This document shows positions 12,012-22,500 of a DNA stretch of 64,000 bases, piece after piece (position 1 is the stretch's first letter; each line of letters opens with the position of its first letter). The DNA comes from Gavia stellata (Eukaryota; Chordata; Aves; Gaviiformes; Gaviidae). Where the stretch lies: contig NC_082619.1 of the NCBI RefSeq assembly GCF_030936135.1, positions 8,063,208 to 8,127,207 on the forward strand, given 5' to 3'. A program made the position numbers and the translations under genes. Below the pieces are notes generated by a model that was not told the DNA's origin, made no database searches, and worked only from the letters and a program-made list of their open reading frames with translations.

Positions 12012-15000
12012 TAGTTCATTAATGACGCAGATGGCATCATTAAATGATGCCCCAGCTCCTAAACCTCCACGCATCCCCAACAGCCGGGAAAATCCATTTT
12101 TTTTCAGCTCGGTGTCTTTTTTTGGGGGGGGGAGTAAAAAAAAAGGATGATGGCGCCGGGGAAATCCAGGCTCCGGAGGGGGAAGAGATGCTCCGGCACC
12201 GGCCGGGGGTTTCCCGTCGTACCCCACGGCATGAAAACAGCCCCACGTGTCTCAACCGTGGCAAAGCCACCAGCGCCCGCCGCGGGCCAGGCTCCCTGTG
12301 CTCTCACTGGGGCACGTTAACTCTGAAACCTAATGATGACTATGTTAATAGTGCGCTGTGCCTGCAGCTTTGCTCAGTCATCCTCAAACCATGGCGATAG
12401 GAGATCGTGGCTCCATCATCCCCCCTCCAGCACACTGGGGAGAGGTGGATGGATCTGGAGGATGCTCATTTACCTAAAAATCCCCTTTTTCTTGTGGAAT
12501 TCCCCCCACATTCCTCATATGGGACAAACTGGACCCTAAAAAGTGTCTGGAAGAGCTGGGGCTTGAGCTGCGGGGACGGGACCGAACCCTTTGGCATCAG
12601 CTCCAGCTTTAGCCACCTCGCCGCTTCAAATCCTCTAATACTTTAACCAGATCGAAAAAATTAAGCCGCTCCCGGCGCTCATACGCATATCGGCGGGGCG
12701 GGGAGGGGGGAGGAACCTGGGGACCTCCCGGCTGCTTTTTTGGGCTGAAAAACCTTGATTTTTATCCAGCTGCCCCGAGCTAAGCACCTGCCCGGGTGTT
12801 TTCCCTCCGCTCCAGCCCATCTGCCGGGATTTTTTCCTTACGGAAAAAAATACCTTTAAATTTGACCTTTAAAAATACCTTTCAATTTTATATTTAAAAG
12901 TACCTTTAAATTTGACCTATAAAAACACCTTTAAATTTGACCTTTAAATTTGATCTTTAAAAAGACCTTTAAATTTCACCTTTAAAAGTACCTTTAAATT
13001 TTATCTTTAACAATATCTTTAAATTTAAATTTTACCTTTAAAAGTCACCTTTAAATTTTACCTTTAATTTTACCTTTAAATTTTACCTTTAGAAACACCT
13101 TTAAATTTTATCTTTAAAACTACCTTTATATTCAACCTTTACATTTACCTTTAAAAAAAAAAAAACCTTTAAATTTTACGTTTAAAAGTACCTTTAAATT
13201 TGACCTTTAATTTTACCTTTAAAAGTACCTTTAAATTTTACCTTTAAAAACACCTTTAAGTTTTATCTTTAAAAGGAACTTTAAATTTGCCCTTTAAATT
13301 TACCTTTCAAATCACCTTTAAATTTGCCCTTTAAATTTGCCCTTTAAATTTGACCTTTAAAAACACCTTTAAACTTTATCTTTAAAAGTACCTTTAAATT
13401 TTACTTTTAAAAAGACATTTAAATTTTATTTTTAAAAGTACCTTTAAATTTGACCTTTAAATTTACCTTTAAAAACACCTTTAAATTTTACCTTTAAATT
13501 TTACCTTTAAATTTTACCTTTAATTTTACCTTTAAATTTTACCTTTAATTTTACCTTTAAATTTTACCTTTAATTTTACCTTTAAATTTACCTTTAAATT
13601 TACCTTTAAAAGTACCTTTTAATTTTACCTTTAAATTTTACCTTTAATTTTACCTTTAGAAACCCCTTTTAAATTTTATCTTTAAAAATACCTTTAAATT
13701 TGACCTTTAATTTTACCTTTAAAATCACCTTTAAATTTTACCTTTAAATTTGACCTTCAATTTTACCTTTAAAAACACCTTTAAATTTCACCTTTAATTT
13801 TTGACCTTTAAATTTTACCTTTAAATTTGACCCTTCAAACACCCTTTAATTTTCCCCCTACGGCCAAAACCCCCTTTACATCCCGGCGCACCTCCAGCAG
13901 CCTCAACGTAACCCCCCCGCCTCTATCAAACGCCCCTAAAATCGCATCATTTCCCCCCAAAAATCCGCTTCCTGGCTGAGGAAAATTCCCCCCGCGGGGA
14001 ATTAAAGGCTGGGGGCGGCCGGGGTTTGATGACCCGGCTCGGCAGGATTAAGGCGCTGGAGTCATGTGAAACCGAGAGGCAAATTAAATCCCAAGAGGAC
14101 CAAGCTTGGGATTTAAAATACACAGCGGGAATCTGGCCGGAAAAACGACCCCTAAAAACCTCGGAAAAAGGTCAAGGAGCATCTGGGCGATGCGACGCAG
14201 CCACCCGCCTTTTTTTTTTTTTTTGTATTATTATTATTATTATTTTTTTCTTCCCTTAACTCCGACTATTTATAAACGGGCAGATAGGAGATGCCGGGCT
14301 GCGGAGAGGCGTCCGTTGGGAAAATCCACGGTGGCTTTTCTCATGACCCCGGGGCGGGGGGGGAGCAGAAAGCGCCGTGTCCTCCGGAGAGGCCAAATTT
14401 GGGAAAAAAAATTAAATAAAATAATAATAGTACTAATACGTGACTTCGCCATAGATAGAAACGCACTGGTGGGGGAGAAGGAGGCGGTGGTGGGAAGGGA
14501 TGGGAATGGGGATGGGATGGGAATGGGGTGGGAATAGGGATGGGGAGGGGATGGGAATGGGGACGTGATGGGATGGGGACAGGGATGGGGATGGGAATGG
14601 GATAGGAATGGGGATGAGGATGGGAATAGGGATGGGGAGGGGATGGGGAAAGGATGGGAATGGGGATGGGAAGGGAATGGGATGGGAATAGGGATGGTGG
14701 GATGGGAATAGGGATGGGATGGGGATGGGAATGGGGATGGGAATGGGATGGGGATGGAATGGGGATGAGGATGGGAATGGGGATGGGAACGGGGTTGGGG
14801 ATGTGGATGGGATGGGATGGGAATGGGGAGGGGATTGGGTTGGGATGGGAGTGGGGATGGGAATGGGGATGGAGAGGGATTGGGGATGGGAATGGGATGG
14901 GGATGGGAACGGGGAGGGATTGGGGATGGGGATGGGAACAGGGATGGAGATGAGATGGGAATGGGAATGGGGAGGGATTGGGGATGGGATGGGAGTGGGG

Positions 15001-16454
15001 ATGGGAATGGGGATGGGAATGGGGAGGGGACTGGGGATGGGGATGGGATGGGAATGGAATGGGGAGGGGATTGGGGATGGATGGAGATTGGATGGGGAGG
15101 GGAATGGGGATGGGGAGGGCAATGGGAATGGGGAGGAGATTGGGGATGGGATGGGAGTGGGGATGGGAGTGGGGATGGGATGGGGACGGGAATGAGGATG
15201 GGAATGGGAATGGGGATGGAATGGGATTGGGGATGGGATTGGAATGGAGATGGGATTGGAACAGGATTGGGATGGGATTGGAATGGAATTGGGGATGGGG
15301 ATTGGAATGGGGTTGGGGATGCCGAGCACCACCCCTCGTTTGGCTTTTCCCCATCACGATCCCGTACGGACCCATAGGGTGGGGCCGGGATCTTCGGAAG
15401 CAAACTTAAAGGACCCCCACCCATTTTGGGCGCCAAAGCGCCTTTTTGCTGCATTTTTGTGCTCTTGGTCCCCACGGCATCGCGCCCCAGGACTCGGGCG
15501 TGACTTTATTTTCGGGGGCTCCGTCACAACCCCGTGCAAATCCGCAGCGCCGGGATGCGGCGACGGAGAATCCAATGGATTTAAGGACCAAGCGACCCCC
15601 CGCGCCTCATCCCGACGCCCTTTAATTAACTTCTCTCGTGGGGAAAAAAAACCTTCAAGGAGCAAAAAACGGGCGGCTCCGGGAGAGGGGACCCCCACCC
15701 ACGTCCCGCCGGGGAGGAAACGCCGCTGCCATTGTTTTTGGGGCCGTTTCCTTTCCCCAAAGGCTCTCCTTCGCCGGGAACGCCGAAGGATGTTTCCCTT
15801 CGGAGCAACGGTGGCGTTTCAATAAAAAAAAAAATTACAAAAAAAAAACACAAACGAAAACCCCCCAAAAAACACTCAGAGTTGGAAATTAAGGGGGGGA
15901 AAGAGGGGGAACCCCCCAGACAGAGACCCATCACCCCAAAACCAGCTGGGGTGGCCTTAAAGCACCCGTTAACAGGGGAAAAAGAGGAAAAAAAAGGGAA
16001 TTTTTCCGCCCGGCGCAAGGGAGGGAGGTGAATTATCGGCTCTGACACATCAGGGTCCCCAGGGTGCCCCCCCCCACCCCGGGGTGCCTTTTGGTTTGGG
16101 GGTGCTGGAAGGTGCCGGAGGCGGAGAGGGACAAAGTGGCTTTTCCTACGGCACCCAGATTTTCCCCTCGCAAGAAGGGAGGGGGGGTGGGTTGGGTGCC
16201 CCCCCCCAGCACCCACCCAACTGCTGCGACCACAGGGAGGGGTCAGTGGGTGCTGTGCCCCCCCCCCCCCCCCCCCCAGTACCCCCAGACGCCTGCCCCC
16301 CCCCCCTAAACCTCCCCCGGGTCCTGCCCGGTGCTCTCCGCTTCCCGCACCTCTTACCCGGTTCCCCCCCCGCCCCGGTGCCCCCCCCCCCGGTGCCGCG
16401 GGGCTCACCCAACAGCGCGGTCAGCGCCAGCGCGGTCCGCGGCAGCGCGCCCAT
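5579..16454 (-). CDS. ESAM: Endothelial cell-selective adhesion molecule (7 coding exons)
   Basis: The joined - strand exons are 16454-16409, 9517-9360, 7324-7111, 7021-6866, 6622-6500, 6361-6223 and 5930-5579. They keep phase at every junction and give 395 residues (human about 390). Order: signal peptide (about 1-20), V-type Ig domain (about 21-139), C2-type Ig domain (about 140-232), one membrane helix (about 237-257), a basic stop-transfer stretch, and a Ser/Pro-rich cytoplasmic tail. Family anchors are VLPAWYT, NVTLSC, FFPPAQ, LTNLS, SSDTISK-like SPASDTISK and the C-terminal GAVPVMVPAQSRAGSLV. ESAM is a homophilic adhesion protein of endothelial tight junctions and platelets; the terminal SLV is a class I PDZ ligand, known to bind MAGI-1. 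The V domain has Ala where the B-strand Cys is expected, as I recall for human ESAM. The gene converges on NRGN and lies in tandem with MSANTD2. Confidence 0.96.
6106..6187. repeat. Two copies of a 23-nt element in ESAM intron 6
   Basis: An element starting GTTAACTCTGAAACC and ending TAATGATG is present at 6106-6128 and, with one change, at 6164-6187. An exact third copy lies at 12316-12339. Copies 1 and 3 agree at all 23 positions. Confidence 0.9.
6223..6361 (-). CDS. ESAM: ESAM coding exon 6 (transmembrane)
   Basis: The acceptor CCGGCAG precedes 6361 and the donor GTGAGG follows 6223. It encodes the membrane helix AVIAGAVLGSLGALATVVFF, the basic stretch RRKKR and EEAANEIK. Confidence 0.95.
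6500..6622 (-). CDS. ESAM: ESAM coding exon 5 (C2 domain, second half)
   Basis: The acceptor GCCGGCAG precedes 6622 and the donor GTGAGT follows 6500. It encodes GTLKLTNLSLDMSGLYVC and the end of the C2-type Ig domain. Confidence 0.95.
6866..7021 (-). CDS. ESAM: ESAM coding exon 4 (C2 domain, first half)
   Basis: The acceptor CCCGCAG precedes 7021 and the donor GTAAGG follows 6866. It encodes VPPAVPACQLHG, then VGANVTLSC (B-strand Cys) and FFPPAQ. Confidence 0.95.
7111..7324 (-). CDS. ESAM: ESAM coding exon 3 (V domain, second half)
   Basis: The acceptor CCCACGCAG precedes 7324 and the donor GTAAGG follows 7111. It encodes about residues 69-139, with the F-strand motif DSGQYMCTVNV and potential N-glycosylation sites NIS, NAT and NLT. 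Confidence 0.95.
7470..9305. repeat. Minisatellite in ESAM intron 2 (GGGCACC/CCCCAT units)
   Basis: About 1.8 kb of the 2.03-kb intron between coding exons 2 and 3 is built from short words such as ATGGGCACC, TCCCCATGGTGG and ATGAGCTTTCCCCCC. The copies near 8690-9260 are most regular, with a period near 36-60 bases. The inner GGTGCCCAT/ATGGGCACC words are inverted copies, so hairpins are possible. Confidence 0.93.
9360..9517 (-). CDS. ESAM: ESAM coding exon 2 (V domain, first half)
   Basis: The acceptor GGGCAG precedes 9517 and the donor GTGGGG follows 9360. It encodes residues 16-68, including VEGQQAVLPAWYT and YVTWLLDKED, the B and C strands of the V-type domain. Confidence 0.94.
9518..10050 (-). 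other. ESAM intron 1, single-copy part next to exon 2
   Basis: Single-copy intron DNA with short poly-T and poly-G runs. I see no exon in it. Confidence 0.6.
10051..10610. repeat. Minisatellite CATCCCATCCCAAATACC
   Basis: About 560 bases of five-base CATCC steps alternate with AAATACCC or AAACACCCC words, giving an 18-25-bp higher-order unit. In ESAM pre-mRNA it reads as GGGATGGGAT. Confidence 0.95.
10611..11690 (-). other. ESAM intron 1, unique segment with AT-rich island
   Basis: About 1.1 kb of unique intron. An exact MEF2-type motif TTAAAAATAG lies at 11331-11340, and an AT-rich island with TAATTATT and TAATAATTAT words lies at 11450-11690. It could be a regulatory element of the endothelial gene, but this is inference only. 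Confidence 0.4.
11700..12012. repeat. AT-rich microsatellites: ATAATG, GTAGCA and AAT runs
   Basis: An irregular (ATA/ATG)-type tract at 11700-11900 passes into about seven GTAGCA hexamers (about 11905-11949) and then about twenty AAT triplets (11950-12010). Confidence 0.93.
12013..12849 (-). other. ESAM intron 1, unique segment
   Basis: Unique intron DNA. It includes the third copy of the GTTAACTCTGAAACC element (12316-12339), whose other two copies are in ESAM intron 6. No exon is seen. Confidence 0.5.
12850..13855. repeat. AT-rich minisatellite ACCTTTAAATTTT
   Basis: About 1 kb of units built from CCTTTAAA followed by ATTTTA, AAGTA or AACA, with a period mostly 12-14 bases. The palindromic core TTTAAA occurs in nearly every unit. 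Stop codons are frequent, unlike in the GC-rich arrays. Confidence 0.95.
13856..14489 (-). other. ESAM intron 1, unique segment
   Basis: Unique intron DNA with a T-rich tract followed by TTATTATTATT near 14210-14250. No exon or known element is recognised. Confidence 0.5.
14490..15325. repeat. Minisatellite GGGATGGGAATGG
   Basis: About 830 bases of GGGATGGGAATGGGGATGG-type units with a 5-6-bp inner period. The + strand is G-rich, so ESAM pre-mRNA carries the C-rich complement. Confidence 0.95.
15326..16408 (-). other. ESAM intron 1, unique GC-rich segment next to exon 1
   Basis: About 1.1 kb of GC-rich single-copy DNA with poly-A and poly-C tracts, including a 20-base C run near 16259-16278. 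It contains no recognisable exon. Confidence 0.5.
16409..16454 (-). CDS. ESAM: ESAM coding exon 1
   Basis: ATG at 16454 begins MGALPRTALALTALL, a signal peptide core. The donor GTGAGC follows after the first base of codon 16. No other ATG in this frame lies close upstream. Confidence 0.9.
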
Positions 16455-16526
16455 GGCCGGAGCCGCCGCCGCAGCAGGTGCCGGGGCCGCGCCTGGGGGG
16501 GGCCCCCCCCCCCCGCGCCCTGCAGG

Positions 16527-16592
16527 TGGGGGCGTGGCCTAAAAACGGGGCGTGGCCTAAAGGGGGCGTGGCTTAACAAAGGGGCGTGGCCT
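16527..16592 (-). promoter_or_regulatory. ESAM proximal promoter: four GC/CACCC boxes
   Basis: Four copies of GGGGCGTGGC(C/T)TAA-type sequence lie 75-140 bases upstream of the ESAM start codon at about 16528, 16548, 16563 and 16581. On the gene strand each reads CCACGCCC, the consensus for Sp/KLF factors. No TATA box is obvious. Confidence 0.6.
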
Positions 16593-16599
16593 CTTCCCA

Positions 16600-18683
16600 C
16601 CCCACTGCTTGGGGCACCCCCTCCAGGGGGGGTCCAAGCCAACCCCCCCCCCCAAATTCCACCCGCGCACCGACAAACGTGCAGTGATTTATTAATTATT
16701 TGGGTTATTATTAATGATGGTATTAGGGTTATGGGGGGGGCAATGTGGCACCCCAACGTCACCCCTCCTGGGGACCCCTAAACCCTCCCCAGCCACATCC
16801 CTCCCGCAGCGGCAGGGCGGAGCGTCCGTCGCCCTCCTCCCTTCGGATAAACACAGTAATCCTTAAAAGAAATTAAAAAAAAGAACGTTAAAAACACTAA
16901 AAAAGGCCATTTGTGACTCTCCGGCTCAAGCTCCCTGGTTTTAGGGAGCGCCGGGATGAATCCTGAGGGTTATCCCAGTCCTCGATCCCACCAGGGTCAG
17001 ACCTCGAAGCAGGAGCGAACGGAGAGATTAGACAACGGAGGAGGAGGAGGATGAGGAGGGAATTAATCCCTTCTCACCCTCGTCTCCCCCCGTAAATCCA
17101 GCCTGGCCGCCGGGATTGCAGAATCCGGCTTCGGGGAGCGAGGAAGCTTTGGGGGATCGACCTGGCCTGATCCCACCGGCATCTCGCCTTTCCTCTGCCG
17201 GCATCTCCCGCCTGTAATCTCACCTCCCGCTCCAGCGGCTGCTTCCCTCTCGGCTCCCGGTAGAGGCTCTTTGGGGCGATTCACCCTATTTCGGGGCGAT
17301 TCACCCTATTTCAGGGCGATTCACCCTATTTCGGGAGCTGGGAGCACGGGGAGCACGACCTCCTCCTCTTCCTCTCCCCGCCATCTCAAGGCTCAACCGC
17401 ATCCAAAGGCGATGCCGACCTCCAGCTGGGCAGCGATCCTCCCATTTGCAAAGATTCCGGGAATCTCTGTGGGGAAGGAAACCGGCTCCAGCGGCGCTCC
17501 CCCTCCACGTTAAATAAATTAAACATCTCTCGCCGGAGATGGAATGAAGCCCCGGTGGGAATATCCCAGGAGAAGCCCTCCACGTCCCCCGAAATTCCCA
17601 CCTCGAGGAGGAGAGAGACATTTGCTGAAGGCCGTACGTGTTTGCTTGATTTTATTAGGACCGACACATTCATCGTATGTCACAACTTCACCGATCGATG
17701 AGCTTTAGAAAATAAAAAAAACCCAAACAACCGAAACCGCCAGCGCCAGCCGGCAAGATAATGGGGCTTATATAGTAACACGTCTGATAAAAGGCATTAA
17801 ATGCGTCCTCCCCCGTCCCCGTGTCCCCTCCCCGTCCCCCCCCAACCCCCCCTTCCCCGTTCTCACAGCTTTGATTGTATCCGTAAGCATGGTTCGACGG
17901 AAAAAAAAAAAAACCAAAACAAAAAAACCAACAATATGTTTCCCAGCTGCCAGGTTATTCTCACAAAGAGGCTAACTAGAACTCAAAATAAAATAAAAAA
18001 AACAACAACAACAAAAAAAACCAAAATAAAAAGAAAAATAAAAAGGCCAGGAATTATTTTAATGTTAAAAAATAAAATAAAATAAAAGCGGATATGGCAA
18101 CGCTACTAGTAAAGTGGAATACATCACAGAAACCAAAGTCTTTTTGCAGGCAACACTGTTCGGAGAGAGGAGAACACTTGACGGGTGAAAAAAGTGAAGT
18201 TCTAAATTATATACAATAGTATCTAAGGGTGGCTTTGAAAAACAGTCTCCTTTAACGTGATTCAAGGTTTAACTTGCCGTTATCTATTGCTTATTTATTC
18301 AGATCCGTAATAACACTTAAGAGAGAGACGGATGCGTAAAAATGAGACACCGTGGAATAAAGAAAAACCAAAAAAAATCCCAGCTTTTCGTATGAAAACG
18401 CCACGTGTACGCGCTTGTCCGATGTGGAATGTACCTACAGTCGTTTCACGGGCCGGGGGCTTCTCCTCGCCGCGCCGCTCCGGTGGGAAAACCGGCCGGG
18501 ACACGCTCGCTTGCTGGGGATGAGCTCGTGGAAAGCGCCCCGCAAGCCTTTCATCACCCCAAAACTCGTTTCCAGGCGGAAAAAGTCCGACTTGCCCGGC
18601 TGTGAATGGACAGGATCCGAAAGCGTCTGGTAGCGAGATGGAAAAAAGGGGCAGAAAGCCCTAATCCTTATGAAGGACGAGAC
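16600..18683 (-). other. ESAM-MSANTD2 interval, includes the MSANTD2 3' UTR
   Basis: This interval contains the MSANTD2 3' UTR, whose end is not certain. AATAAA on the - strand occurs at 18299-18294, 17656-17651 and 16693-16688; the last is followed by GTTTGTCGGTGCG, a plausible downstream element. The region has A-rich homopolymers near 17900-18080 but no coding exon. Confidence 0.5.
17273..17334. repeat. Three tandem 20-bp units GGGCGATTCACCCTATTTCG
   Basis: Three near-identical 20-base copies, the third with one A for G change, in the ESAM-MSANTD2 interval. Confidence 0.95.
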
Positions 18684-19536
18684 TCAGTTGTTAAATTTTA
18701 AGGGGTATCCGATGGCTTTTTCCAGGCACTCTACCAAAGAGCCGGCGGAAAGAAAATCCCTCTCCACTTCCACAAATTTGATGTAGATGGATTTGGGCGA
18801 CACGCCGGGCTCTACGACGCAGTTCTGAGATAAAAAGGCGTTGATCCCGACCCAATCTTTGCTGAAGGTTTTGGTGTTTGCCTGAAAGTGTAAAAACAGG
18901 CACTGCTGGAGAGTCCGGACCTCGGCGATGCCGAGGTAACAGTAGATAATCCGAGCGGATTCCATATCCACCCGGAGGGAGGCTTGCGGCGAAGGGACCT
19001 CCAGCTCCCCTTGAGTCTCATTGCCGGGATCGGGCCCCCTGTGCTCGGCGAGAGGGGAGGGGGGTTTCTCGTGGCACTCTTCGTAGCCGATGGCGTACAA
19101 GCCGGGGCTTTTGGGGATCCCTCCCGGTAATAAATACTGAACGACGTTTCCTCCGGTGGGTTTGGAGTGGGCGATGGGTATCCAGTCGATCTCCATGTGC
19201 AGCTCCAGGCACCTGGCTTCGCTGATGGTGATCTCCAGGAATTTGTAATAAACGTTTTTCCAGTTCATTTTCTGCACTCTGGTCATGATAACCCGACCTT
19301 CCGGTTTTTCCGAGTTGAAATATTCCCGGAGCCGCTTGCCGAGGGGTACCTGCGAGCTGATCTCCGCGTAGTGGTAACGAATATCCTCCTTCCAGCGGGT
19401 GTTGTAACCGATGCCGAAAATGGCCAGTTTGTTAGAAAGATGGAGCCTGGAGAAGTCCGTCCAGCTCTGAAACAGCTCCCACTTCAACTGGACTGACTCC
19501 AAGATTTGCATAATATTCTGCATGACGTCGCGCTTC
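18684..19536 (-). CDS. MSANTD2: MSANTD2 coding exon 4 (C-terminal region)
   Basis: The acceptor AATTTCCAG precedes 19536 and the TGA stop is at 18686-18684. It encodes [19 protein letters not shown] to the C-terminal YPLKFNN in one exon. Bases 18860-19540 contain no repeat. Confidence 0.96.
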
Positions 19537-22500
19537 CTGGAAATTAAAAAACACGGAGAGAAGGATAAAGGCATCAGTAAACTGGAGCTGCAAAACCATC
19601 CCGGCGAACGCACCCACCTTCGGAAAATGGTAACCCGCTCCGGCTTTCTCGGCTGCTTTTTAGGCGGTGGGTATTTCGTTACGGATTTATTTACGGATTA
19701 TAACACCACCCTGATGTTTTGGGTTTGTTTTTTTTTTAATTAATCTCAGCAAAACCAAAGAAAAACCCAACCCCAACTCCTTCCGATACCCCAAGCAAAC
19801 TACAATCCCTACTGGAAATGAGATCTTCTGCAGGAGATGACCCGCTAAAGAAAACAGGAGCTGATAAATCCCCAACTTCAATGTCCGAGAAAGATTTCTG
19901 CTCTTACCAACCCCAAAAAACCACACGGTGGAAACGTCCTACTCCTACCCGAGCTGCTTCAAACCGATCGCAAACAAACGCGTCTCTGGCGCCGCTAAAT
20001 AAATGCAAATTCGGTTACCGGGTTATTCTTTATGGCCGTGCCTTCCCGTCGGCACGCGCTCCGTCGCGGACGACCAGAGCCGCATCCCTAATTTGCAACC
20101 GTCACTCAAAACGCTTCCACCTCGTCATTACCCCAAAATTAATGGGAGCGAACGGAGCTGTAATTGTAAAAACCACAAAGCAAGAGCCGAGCCGCTCGGA
20201 AAAGCCGGGTCCCAGCGCTGGGTCAGAAACAGGGCTCAAGGGACCGACCCCGCGGAGCAGAAGATGCCGGGGCGGATGACCTGCGCCCGGACACAACCGA
20301 TGCGATAACCCGCTGCGGGACGGACAGCCGAAATCCCTCTGGATATCCAATCCAGAAATCCCCGCGTTTCCAAAGATTTCTTTTTCGCTCCCGGTAACGA
20401 AACTGGCATCAAAGCGAGTTTCCACGGAGGGATTTACGCTTCGCTAAGCGATCGGGAGAGAGCATTTGCATGTGCCTGAAGCAAGCTGGAACAGCTTCCT
20501 CCAGGATGAATGAGACACTTAGAGCGTAATTAGCTGGTAGGGAGAACTACTCATTTTAGGAGTTATTGTCCTATAATCAAAGCTGTAGGAAGATAATGCG
20601 ACTCGTTTGGTAACGGAGAAACCCCTCTCGGTCCAACAAATGGGATTTAAAAGCTTGCTCCACCCCGCTCTCCTCCCTTTTATCTGTTGCGCCGCATCTG
20701 TAAAGCTGAACTGCAATCACACCGGGGTCACCGCGTCCTCCCAAGAGGGTCTTTCCTCCTCCCACGTCCCACCAGGAGAACATACTGCATCTTTAGCCCG
20801 CGCACCAGGCGACACCGGTTTTCTTCCGCGGCGCACGCGTGAAGTTCCCTCCTCTTGCGGGCTCCTTTGCTGCGTCCATGAAGATGGCTGAAACTCCCTA
20901 AAATCAGCTTTTCCCGACAGCTCCCCCATGGATTTAGGGCACGAGACTGGTGAGGGACACAAAGGTCTTTAAGCGACAGCAGATATGACACCCCACAAAC
21001 CACACAAGTTTACGGCTGGGGTTGACTCTGGCAGCTGCATTTCTGCCCAGTAAATGCCTACGTGGCTCAGAAAGTCTCTTTTTCCATCATATCGACGTAA
21101 GCGTTCAAAGAAAAAAGGTTTGGGAGCTGCAGACCCTTCCCATGGTGCTGGAGAGGTCCAACCTCACAGCCTCTCATCTCAAAATCCCAGCTTTTATAGG
21201 TGTAAACACAAGGCACGTGATTTCGGGAAGGTTCTCCAAGTGCTGCTTGTCCCTCAGGTCATCTGCTGCCCCCGGAGCAGATTGAAGGCCCAGGGCTCGG
21301 GACCTCCGTGCTGTGTGTCGAGCAGTTTGACGCACGATGGTTAGCGCACCCCAGCTCTGCAAACCTCAGGTGGGGTGTCCAAGCTCCCCCAGAGCGGGTC
21401 CGAACGGTCCAGGCTGAGATCCCTCACTCCTCACGGCCACGGGAGGGACTGCATCCATCAGCACGCCATCCCTCTTAACTATCCGGCAGCAGCCGCCACG
21501 CCAGAAGATTCCTGGAGAGACCTTAAAGGGCGTTTTGGCAAGCGCATCTCCGCTGCGATCAGAGCGCAGCCGAGTTTCTCGAGCACCAAGGAGGGGACCT
21601 GCTTGGCAAGCGGAGTTGTGTTTGAGCCAGGGCTTTTTAAAAACGCCTGTTGCATCGTCAGCGAACTCCTGTTTCTTATTTTAAGTTACCCCTGAGGAGT
21701 CATTTCTACTTCCCCCTGTCTAGCAGCAAAGGAGAAGGCAAGGAGAGAAACAGCGTACAAGAAAAACGCGTATTTACCCCAAATCCGTTTGTATTTACAT
21801 ACAAATGCCGCGGCAATACAAGCCGGGACTCCTTCAAAGCTTCTCTACAGCTTCCCCGATGTTTCTTTGGATGCCGAGCAGCACAGCATCGCTACGCTTG
21901 GAAAAATGTCTTTTGTAGACTTTTGGAAGAGCAAATTCGCCTCCTGGGGACAGGACAGACAAGGGGACGAGACAGACAAGAGGACAAGGAAAGCGCTGGC
22001 CCGGCGCAGGGCTGTTTGGTAGCACAGAGCCTGTGTTTCACCGCTGTTATACACTCGTTTGACTCAAGACAGACAGCTGAACTCAATTTAGAGAAAGCAG
22101 TCCTATCCAAACCCAGAGACAGGAGAAAGCAGCGTGGGTAGATTTTCATTCAACAGTGGAGGAACAGAGCTAAGAACCAAAAAAAAAAAGCCCCCACCTT
22201 TATTAATTACACTATAAATACCCTTGCTAAGTTTAATTCGGCACAAAATAGAGCCGAAGCTCTGGTGAAAAAAAGATTAGTCACTCATCAAACTGCTCCT
22301 GCTGGGAAGAGGAGTAATTTCACTAGAGATGATCTCCGGCAGCACCTTGCGTACGGGAGAGAAGGGCTTTCCGCAGAGGGAATCCATTGCTTCGAGCACA
22401 GAGGAAGCAGTAGGGAAAGAAGAAACTTTCAGCTCTGCTTTTCAGTTTTAGCGGCTCCTCTTCCCGTGTACACCAGGACTCGACGGCTCGGCAGCCGCCC

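Noticed and set aside
14270-15475. 401-codon Pro/Ser/His-rich - frame in ESAM intron 1
   Set aside because: It is the complement of the GGGATGGGAATGG array; three overlapping frames are open at once.
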